Below, piece after piece: positions 1 to 5,254 of a stretch of 22,989 nt of DNA. Position 1 is the stretch's first letter, and each line of letters opens with the position of its first letter. Position numbers and translations under genes: made by a program. The notes under the pieces are model-generated. The model worked only from the letters and a program-made list of their open reading frames with translations, made no database searches and was not told where the DNA came from. This DNA comes from a virus. The stretch is from IMG/VR virus record IMGVR_UViG_3300010300_000119, positions 1-22,989 of that record, one strand, 5' to 3'.

Positions 1-1
1 A

Positions 2-499
2 AACATAGATGGTGGAGCAGGAAGAGATGGTGCTATAGATTTAGGTGTTGCAGGTGCAAAATTCAAAGACCTCTACCTTTCAGGCGGTGCTTATCTAGGC
101 GGTACAGGTTCAGCAAACCATCTTGACGATTATGAAGAAGGTACTTGGACAGGAACTTTAACAGGAGGCACTTCAGCACCAACTACTGCTGTAACAAAAA
201 CAGGTTATTATACAAAAATAGGAAACATGGTAACTCTTTGGATTGAATTTAATAATGTAGATGTTACAGGTGCTTCTGGAACAGCAAAAATAACAGGACA
301 ACCTTTTAATCCAGCTGTTGGAAAATCTGCTGTTGGTGGTGGTTTTATGGGAAGAGCAGAATCAGATTTAATTGGTTCTTATATGACCTCTACAAGTGGT
401 GGAATACTTTGGGTTGATTATCAAGGAAATGGTGCAAATTATGCTACAACAGGTACTGGTACTTATGTACAAGCAACAATTACTTTTTCAGTTTCATAA
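2..499 (+). CDS. Phage tail fibre / receptor-binding protein, C-terminal part (5' truncated by window edge)
   Basis: The reading frame is open from base 2 to the TAA at 497-499, so the window catches the last 165 codons of a longer gene; the ATG at 227 is internal. The visible protein is rich in Gly, Thr and Ser. It contains a segment reading NHLDDYEEGTWTGTL, followed by a YYTKIGNMVTLWIEF strand. Both are typical of the C-terminal domains of tail-fibre and tail-spike proteins of marine phages, where a repeat-rich shaft ends in a small beta domain. The role would be host recognition at the virion surface. The next gene starts 48 bp downstream after a small hairpin. Family membership is from recalled motif similarity; the receptor is unknown. 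Confidence 0.7.
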   Translation, partial: NIDGGAGRDGAIDLGVAGAKFKDLYLSGGAYLGGTGSANHLDDYEEGTWTGTLTGGTSAPTTAVTKTGYYTKIGNMVTLWIEFNNVDVTGASGTAKITGQPFNPAVGKSAVGGGFMGRAESDLIGSYMTSTSGGILWVDYQGNGANYATTGTGTYVQATITFSVS

Positions 500-508
500 C
501 AACTAATA

Positions 509-528
509 TACCTAGTGGATTCTAGGTA
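509..528. other. Short hairpin between tail-fibre gene and next gene
   Basis: TACCTAG (509-515) and CTAGGTA (522-528) are perfect reverse complements around a 6-nt loop. No T-run follows, so this is not a classical intrinsic terminator. It could be a weak attenuator, an RNA-processing site or an mRNA 3'-end stabiliser. The AGGAG ribosome binding site of the next gene (536-540) lies just downstream. Confidence 0.4.
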
Positions 529-546
529 CGGACATAGGAGAAAAAA

Positions 547-840
547 ATGGCAATAACAAAAGAAATAATAGAAGATAAAATAGAAGTTGTAGGAGACTAC
601 AAAACTATACAGGTGCGAACAGCTACAGTCATCAAAGAAGATGGTGTAGAGCTTAGTAGGTCTTTTCATAGACACGCATTAGATTGTGTAAGCTCTGTAC
701 AAAACGATGACGATACTTGGACTCATACAGATACAGACGTATCAGGAGAGTCTACAGAGGTTCAAGGCATAGCTTCAGCCGTTTGGACAACAACAGTTAA
801 GAACGCTAAGAAAGCAGCTAACGAAGCTGCAGGAGTATAA
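547..840 (+). CDS. Small conserved-type phage protein, function unknown (97 aa)
   Basis: The gene starts at ATG 547 behind a good ribosome binding site (AGGAG at 536-540). The product is soluble and acidic, with no signal peptide or membrane segment. It has a central His-rich piece (SFHRHALDC) and an Ala/Lys-rich helical C-terminus (residues 85-97). It lies directly after the tail fibre and 2 bp before another small gene, a position often taken by tail-fibre assembly or accessory proteins in marine phages. No function can be assigned from sequence. Confidence 0.65.
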   Translation: MAITKEIIEDKIEVVGDYKTIQVRTATVIKEDGVELSRSFHRHALDCVSSVQNDDDTWTHTDTDVSGESTEVQGIASAVWTTTVKNAKKAANEAAGV

Positions 841-842
841 TA

Positions 843-1178
843 ATGGCAATAGAATGGACAATAACAAACACAGAGTACAACAACGACTCTGACAAAGGAA
901 TAGTACACGCTGCATGGCAATGTACAAATTCAGAAACAGTAGGTTCAGGCGATAGTGCAGTAGTGCATACAGGTACAGTATCAGGTATGGAGTCTTATAC
1001 TCCAGACGCTAGTGCTGACGGTTATGTAGCTTACGATAGTCTTACAGAAGCTAATCTAGTAGCTTGGGTAAAAGCAACATTAGGTTCAGAAAAAGTTACT
1101 GAAGTAGAAACTAAAGTAGCTGCTCAAATAACCAAGAGTAAAACTCCACCGACAGCGTGGGGAAAACCTTGGAGTTAA
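843..1178 (+). CDS. Small phage protein with WVKATLG-type C-terminal motif (111 aa)
   Basis: The start is ATG 843, 2 bp after the preceding stop (TAATAATG). The first half looks like a beta domain (MAIEWTITNTEY opening, many Ser/Thr/Gly). The second half is a helix carrying NLVAWVKATLGSEKVTEVE and ends in a Trp/Pro-rich tail (WGKPWS). This arrangement, a beta domain followed by a W-V-K-x-x-L-G helix and a terminal Pro-Trp, is recurrent in small phage proteins next to tail-fibre genes. The role is unknown. Association with tail fibres is inferred from position only. Confidence 0.65.
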   Translation: MAIEWTITNTEYNNDSDKGIVHAAWQCTNSETVGSGDSAVVHTGTVSGMESYTPDASADGYVAYDSLTEANLVAWVKATLGSEKVTEVETKVAAQITKSKTPPTAWGKPWS

Positions 1179-1226
1179 TTTAACCAAACACACCGACAAG
1201 TGTGCATAAAACCATAGGAGGATATT

Positions 1227-1469
1227 ATGGCCAATAAAGAAACTGTCAAAGAAGAAAACACCGTCACTATTGATGGGAACGAACTAAAAGAATCAGAACT
1301 AACTGAACAGCAAAAGTATTTTGCAAGTCAGATTCAAGAAGCAAGAGCAAAAAGAATGCAATTACAAAGACAAATGGACAGAAATACAGCTGTTATTAAT
1401 TCTTTTGAGTCTGCATTAGTAGAGACTACTAAAGAAATTGCAGAAGAAGTTTTATCTGAGGAAAAGTAA
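1227..1469 (+). CDS. Small coiled-coil phage protein (80 aa)
   Basis: ATG 1227 is preceded by a strong ribosome binding site (AGGAGG around 1217-1222). The product is highly charged. Residues 25-80 (QQKYFASQIQEARAKRMQLQ and onward) are predicted by eye to be a continuous helix or coiled coil. There is no signal peptide or membrane segment. Proteins of this kind, with an Asp/Glu-rich head and an N-terminal Gln-rich helix, are common and unnamed in phage genomes. A 48-bp gap precedes it and holds only a weak 5-bp hairpin. Confidence 0.65.
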   Translation: MANKETVKEENTVTIDGNELKESELTEQQKYFASQIQEARAKRMQLQRQMDRNTAVINSFESALVETTKEIAEEVLSEEK

Positions 1470-1470
1470 T

Positions 1471-1653
1471 ATGAACTTTATTAAAAATTTCTGGGATAAA
1501 TTTACTGGTACTGAAAGAGTTGAAGTAAGGGCAAGAAATAAAAAAGGCCATTACGTTGCAGACGATAAATCTACTCCTGATGTTAACGAAGCTTATACTA
1601 CCAAAAGAGTAAAAAAGAAAAAATCAAAAATAACAACTAATAATATAGGATAA
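1471..1653 (+). CDS. Small basic phage protein (60 aa)
   Basis: ATG 1471 was chosen over the upstream in-frame ATG at 1438. It immediately follows the preceding stop (TAAT-ATG), has the upstream GAGGAAAAG as ribosome binding site, and avoids a long overlap. The protein is strongly basic with a C-terminal Lys cluster (KRVKKKKSK, about residues 46-54), suggesting nucleic-acid contact or a disordered tail. The function is unknown. The next gene starts 2 bp after its stop. Confidence 0.55.
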   Translation: MNFIKNFWDKFTGTERVEVRARNKKGHYVADDKSTPDVNEAYTTKRVKKKKSKITTNNIG

Positions 1654-1655
1654 AA

Positions 1656-1838
1656 ATGGCTACTGTTAAAGATGCTTTAAATGCAATTGAATCACATGAA
1701 AAAGAATGTAAAGCTTTGTATAAAAGTATTGATAAAAGATTAGAAGATGGCTCAAAACGTTTTGATAAATTAGAAAATATGATTTGGGCTGTCTATCCTT
1801 TTATACTAGCAACGGTAATGTTATCTAGATTAATCTAA
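1656..1838 (+). CDS. Small C-terminally anchored membrane protein (60 aa), possible holin partner
   Basis: Residues 1-41 are charged and helical (HEKECKALYKSIDKRLEDGS and onward). Residues 42-59 form one hydrophobic segment (IWAVYPFILATVMLSRLI), giving a tail-anchored topology. The stop overlaps the next start by one base (TAATG at 1836-1840), so the two genes are probably translationally coupled and their products may act together. The next gene encodes an N-terminally anchored coiled-coil protein. A pair of small single-TM proteins is compatible with a holin/antiholin or pinholin-like role, but topology and position are the only evidence. Confidence 0.6.
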   Translation: MATVKDALNAIESHEKECKALYKSIDKRLEDGSKRFDKLENMIWAVYPFILATVMLSRLI

Positions 1839-2188
1839 TGGACTCTGTCGTCCAACTAATAAATGAAGTTGGTTTTCCAATAGCCGCAGCTATAGGGTTA
1901 GGTTTATTTATTTGGAAACTTATTAATAAAATTATTGACGGTATGGAAACCAAAGTAGACGTGCTTGATGAAAAAGTATCTGCCCAAATATCTGAAATAG
2001 AACAACGATTAGGTCAAAAACTAGATTCACAACATGGAATATTAGTAGCATTGATAGATAGAGTGCGTTCTGTAGACAATGAGATTATTAGACAAGACAC
2101 GCTTTTGAAGACTATACTTGGTGTACCACAATTGATGCACACCGATAGGTTAGCAAAGGCGGACAGAGATGACCAAAGAAAAGATTAA
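1838..2188 (+). CDS. Small membrane-anchored coiled-coil protein, holin-like (116 aa)
   Basis: One hydrophobic segment (about residues 10-32, GFPIAAAIGLGLFIWKLIN) is followed by a long amphipathic helix (about 36-90) and a charged tail (DRLAKADRDDQRKD). An N-terminal TM followed by a coiled coil is the layout of BhlA/UviB-type phage holin-like proteins, although similar small proteins exist with unknown roles. It overlaps its upstream partner by 1 bp and the csgF-like gene downstream by 20 bp in the +1 frame. It therefore forms the start of the envelope cassette transcript. Assignment as a holin is tentative. Confidence 0.6.
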   Translation: MDSVVQLINEVGFPIAAAIGLGLFIWKLINKIIDGMETKVDVLDEKVSAQISEIEQRLGQKLDSQHGILVALIDRVRSVDNEIIRQDTLLKTILGVPQLMHTDRLAKADRDDQRKD

Positions 2189-2711
2189 AAGAAAAGTAGG
2201 CAGACCAAGTAACGCAGAACTCAAGCGTAGAAAAGAAGAAGCTGAAAAAGATAAAATTCTATGGCTTGTTATGGCTGTAGGAATAGCACTAATTATAGGC
2301 ATATTTGTACAGAATCTTAAAGCAGACCAAATAGTTCATAAATTTAAGTCCCCTAGTTTTAACGGTATGGGTACCAGCTCACATTATCTTACGATTGAAA
2401 ACCAAGAGTTCTCAAGAAAATTAACCATTAAAGAAGAAATTAAAGCCTTGCAGGATGAAATAGAAAGAGAAAAAGAAAACTCTACCCTTGCAAGATTTAT
2501 GCGTAATCTTGAGTCAAGGGTATACGCAGAACTGTCAAGACAGCTAGTTAATAACCTCTTTGGTGAAACACCATCTGATTCAGGTACAATAACCTTAGAA
2601 GGAAACACCATAGAATATACAAGTGATGGTGTAACATTAACTCTTAAAATAACGGAAGCAGATGGAACGGTTACTGAAATTACAATACCTATCGGTACTT
2701 TTACTTTCTAG
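2169..2711 (+). CDS. csgF: CsgF-like curli assembly factor with cytoplasmic N-terminal extension
   Basis: CsgF caps the CsgG pore at the cell surface and couples curli secretion to nucleation. Residues about 53-66 (DQIVHKFKSPSFNG) match the start of mature E. coli CsgF (FQFRNPNFGG). This is followed by a helical middle and a region around LSRQLVNNLFG that matches the SQILGGLLSNI segment. The C-terminal beta part (GNTIEYTSDGVTLTLKITEA and onward, to TFTF) corresponds to the CsgF C-terminal beta domain. Unusually, about 29 charged residues precede the hydrophobic segment (30-47). They include KRKVGRPSNAELKRR, which resembles an AT-hook core. If the signal is cleaved, LKA-D at 52/53 is the likely site; otherwise it is an inner-membrane anchor. 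At 180 aa it is longer than E. coli CsgF (138 aa). Its last 50 bp overlap csgG. Confidence 0.82.
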   Translation: MTKEKIKRKVGRPSNAELKRRKEEAEKDKILWLVMAVGIALIIGIFVQNLKADQIVHKFKSPSFNGMGTSSHYLTIENQEFSRKLTIKEEIKALQDEIEREKENSTLARFMRNLESRVYAELSRQLVNNLFGETPSDSGTITLEGNTIEYTSDGVTLTLKITEADGTVTEITIPIGTFTF

Positions 2712-3492
2712 TTGTTCTATATTCAACCAGTTTGAAGATACGTACGAGAAAAGATTTAAGGCAAACGACGTAGTATCCATTCAAGACCTTCAATCTGTAC
2801 AATTAAAAAATGTAAACCTTCCAAAGGTAAGCCCAGTAGTTGCTGTATATCCAGCATCTTTTACGGACCAAACAGGTCAACGTAAAAGCAACAGCGAATT
2901 TGCTTTATTTAGTACAGCCTTAACTCAACAACCTAACGCACTTTTGATAAGAGCTTTAAAACATGCTGGAGACGGCAATTTTTTTAGAGTTGTAGAAAGA
3001 GTTGGTTTAGATAATCTTACTAAGGAAAGACAGCTTATAAGGTCAGCAAGAGAACAGTTTGCTAGTGAAGAAGATAAAAAAAAACAATTACAACCTTTAT
3101 TATTTGCAGGTGTATTAATGGAGGGAGCTGTAATATCTTACGAATCAAACTTAGAATCTGGTGGTATTGGAGCAAGATATTTAGGAATAGGAAATAGTAT
3201 TCAATACAGAGAAGATACTGTAACAATAAGTTTGCGTATGGTATCTGTAGCTACAGGTGAGGTTTTGCTAGAGGTTTTAAGTCAAAAAACTATATTTAGT
3301 TATGGCAAATCAGAGGATGTATTTAGGTTTATAGAAGCTGGAACTGAGTTAGTAGAAATAGAATTAGGTAACGCTAGAAACGAGTCATCAACAATAGCTT
3401 TGATGAAAACAATAGAAGGAGCTGTACTAGAATTAATAAAGCAAGGTTATACCAAAAAATATTGGGTTTTACAATCAGAAAATAAAGAGTAG
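2662..3492 (+). CDS. csgG: CsgG-like outer-membrane curli secretion pore lipoprotein
   Basis: CsgG forms a nonameric outer-membrane channel that exports curli subunits. The 276-residue protein aligns by eye along its length to E. coli CsgG (277 aa). Matches include VERVGLDNLTKERQLIR (E. coli LERQGLQNLLNERKIIR), YESNLESGGIGARYLGIG (YESNVKSGGVGARYFGIG), LRMVSVATGEVLLEV, and VFRFIEA. The signal peptide MERLLKLQYLSVLLLSSC has a lipobox with Cys18. Ser at +2 is compatible with outer-membrane sorting. The constriction loop differs: after TGQ it reads RKSNSEFALFSTA against FKPYPASNFSTA in E. coli, keeping the Phe (F83) but lacking the Tyr and Asn and being one residue longer. The signal peptide lies almost exactly within the csgF overlap. 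ATG 2662 is supported because it is what gives the lipobox. Confidence 0.93.
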   Translation: MERLLKLQYLSVLLLSSCSIFNQFEDTYEKRFKANDVVSIQDLQSVQLKNVNLPKVSPVVAVYPASFTDQTGQRKSNSEFALFSTALTQQPNALLIRALKHAGDGNFFRVVERVGLDNLTKERQLIRSAREQFASEEDKKKQLQPLLFAGVLMEGAVISYESNLESGGIGARYLGIGNSIQYREDTVTISLRMVSVATGEVLLEVLSQKTIFSYGKSEDVFRFIEAGTELVEIELGNARNESSTIALMKTIEGAVLELIKQGYTKKYWVLQSENKE

Positions 3493-3501
3493 AATATATA
3501 T

Positions 3502-4227
3502 ATGAAGAATAAACTTATAAGCTTAATTGCTGTTTTTTCTCTAGGAGTTACTGCAGCAGATAACGAAATTTACGTAGACCAGTCTGGTACTGGGGCTAAT
3601 ATAGACCTGGAACAATTAGGTATATCTAATATTATAGGTGGACTTAATTCAACATCAGGAAATCTTACAGCTTTTGATTTAGATGGTACTACTATGACAC
3701 TTGATATCAATATGATTGGTGCCACTAACAAGTTTCTTGGTGATATATTTGCAGATAATTTTACAGGTTTATACAACTTTACTGGTGGTACTAATACATT
3801 TACTATTCAAGTAGACCCAACAGACACATACAGTTCAGATGGTACAGACCAAAATGTAACTGTTACTGGTAGTAGTAATACATTTACTTTAAACCAAGGT
3901 ACAACTGCAATAGCAGCATCTCTTAATCTAGATTGGATTATTCAAGGCTCTAACAACACAGTAACATCAAACATAAATATTGATGGTGCTACAAACTATA
4001 TGGATATAGATGGTTCTGATAATACAGTAAATTATACTGGTACTGGTACTAATGCTTCTGCAGGTGGGTATTTTTGGTTAGACCATACAGGTGGTTCGAG
4101 AACTTTTAATATTCAACAACTGAGTACCCAAGATAATGACTGGCTTAAAATTATATCAATTGGCGGCAATGCTAGTTCTACTGTTTGCGTTATCCAAAAC
4201 GACCAAGGTACAAGCACAAGCTGTTAA
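3502..4227 (+). CDS. Secreted curlin-like repeat protein, candidate CsgG substrate
   Basis: A clean signal peptide (MKNKLISLIAVFSLGVTAA, cleaved about residue 19) precedes YVDQSGTGANIDLEQLGISN. This follows the curlin pattern of Q-x-G-x-x-N strand-loop-strand repeats. Downstream the protein is Gly/Asn/Thr/Asp-rich with recurring G-[ST/A]-x-N turns followed by alternating beta residues (residues 73-76, 96-98, 123-126, 149-152, 162-165, 171-174), as in a beta-solenoid. The repeats are degenerate and do not match E. coli CsgA closely. Two cysteines, C229 and C241, lie at the C-terminus. Directly following csgF and csgG, it is the obvious fibre subunit or exported substrate. The C-terminal 31 codons overlap the FecR gene. 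Amyloid formation is inference. Confidence 0.72.
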   Translation: MKNKLISLIAVFSLGVTAADNEIYVDQSGTGANIDLEQLGISNIIGGLNSTSGNLTAFDLDGTTMTLDINMIGATNKFLGDIFADNFTGLYNFTGGTNTFTIQVDPTDTYSSDGTDQNVTVTGSSNTFTLNQGTTAIAASLNLDWIIQGSNNTVTSNINIDGATNYMDIDGSDNTVNYTGTGTNASAGGYFWLDHTGGSRTFNIQQLSTQDNDWLKIISIGGNASSTVCVIQNDQGTSTSC

Positions 4228-5254
4228 TATAGGCGATATATCTGAACTAAATGGTTCGGCACAAATTGTAAGAAACAAACCACTAGATGCTACCTTAGAA
4301 TTTGCTATACAAAGCAATGATGAAGCTATTACATCTAATGGCAGGATGGCTATTACATTTTTAGATGATTCAATTGTAAAACTTACAGAACACTCACAAC
4401 TCTTAATAGATGAATATATCTATGACCCTGACCCATCCAAATCTAAAATGGCGCTTACCTTTGGTCTTGGAACAGCTAGATTTATTACAGGCAATTTAAA
4501 CCGAATAGATAAGCAAAACATTCAACTTAAAACACCTACAGCTAATATAGCTATTAGAGGTACAGACTTTACAGCAACGGTAGATGAATTAGGTCGTAGC
4601 CTTATAATATTATTACCAGATGCTCTAGGCCTATCTAGTGGCGAAATAATTGTAACTACAGCTATGGGGACTGTCACTCTTAACAAACCATATCAGGCAA
4701 CAACTGTTAGCGTGTTTGAATCAAAGCCAAGCAATCCAGTTATTTTAGATTTGACTTTGGATGTTATAGATAACATGCTAATTGTTACTCCACCTAAAAA
4801 AGAAGAGTCTGTTCAAGAAGAGGTATCTACCAAAAAACAAGAAAATATTTTAGATTTTAATGACCTAGATATAGATTATCTTGCAAAGGATTTTCTTGCA
4901 GCAGACGACTTAGAATTTACAGAGTTAGATATTAACTATCTTGATGTTAATTACTTAGAAGATTTATTAAATGTTTTAGATGCTCTTGCTATAGCAGAAG
5001 ATGAGGATGCTTTAGCTCAAGCAACAAGCACTCAAGTATCAGGAACGCTTTTGGGCAAGGACCCAGACACCCAAATAACTACTATTATTACAGGTCAAAT
5101 TGTTAGCTTAAGAAGAAGTGTAAACGAAACAGTACAATTAGATTTAAACAGCAACGACTCATATACAGTTATCTTTATACAAGATGGTATTTCTAATATA
5201 ATAAAAGTAAATGGAGGAAGTGATAGTGTTATTACTATTACTCAAAGTGATTAA
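4136..5254 (+). CDS. Secreted FecR-domain protein with acidic repeats and curlin-like C-terminal motif
   Basis: The signal peptide MTGLKLYQLAAMLVLLFALS continues to KTTKVQA, with likely cleavage after Ala27, giving a periplasmic or exported protein. Residues about 32-155 form a FecR domain: GDISELNGSAQIVR opening, DEAITSNGRMAITFLDDS core, then KTPTANIAIRGTDFTATVD at 132-150, the hallmark ending of this family. Residues 240-282 hold acidic near-repeats of the form D/E-L-D-I-D/N-Y-L. The C-terminus (about 345-370) contains QDGISNIIKV, sharing GISNII with the curlin-like protein encoded upstream. FecR domains typically relay envelope signals and, in bacteria, are often adjacent to CHASE2 cyclases, as here (stop/start overlap TAATG with the cyclase). 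It lacks the cytoplasmic N-terminus of classical sigma regulators. Confidence 0.82.
   Translation: MTGLKLYQLAAMLVLLFALSKTTKVQAQAVNIGDISELNGSAQIVRNKPLDATLEFAIQSNDEAITSNGRMAITFLDDSIVKLTEHSQLLIDEYIYDPDPSKSKMALTFGLGTARFITGNLNRIDKQNIQLKTPTANIAIRGTDFTATVDELGRSLIILLPDALGLSSGEIIVTTAMGTVTLNKPYQATTVSVFESKPSNPVILDLTLDVIDNMLIVTPPKKEESVQEEVSTKKQENILDFNDLDIDYLAKDFLAADDLEFTELDINYLDVNYLEDLLNVLDALAIAEDEDALAQATSTQVSGTLLGKDPDTQITTIITGQIVSLRRSVNETVQLDLNSNDSYTVIFIQDGISNIIKVNGGSDSVITITQSD

Noticed and set aside
463-675. Minus-strand open frame of 70 codons at the start of the window
   Set aside because: It lies opposite two well-supported + strand genes and encodes a Tyr/Phe/Cys-rich composition typical of antisense frames in AT-rich DNA; no ribosome binding site.
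1189-1204. CACAC/GTGTG hairpin before the gene at 1227
   Set aside because: Only a 5-bp stem with a 6-nt loop and no T-run; easily expected by chance.
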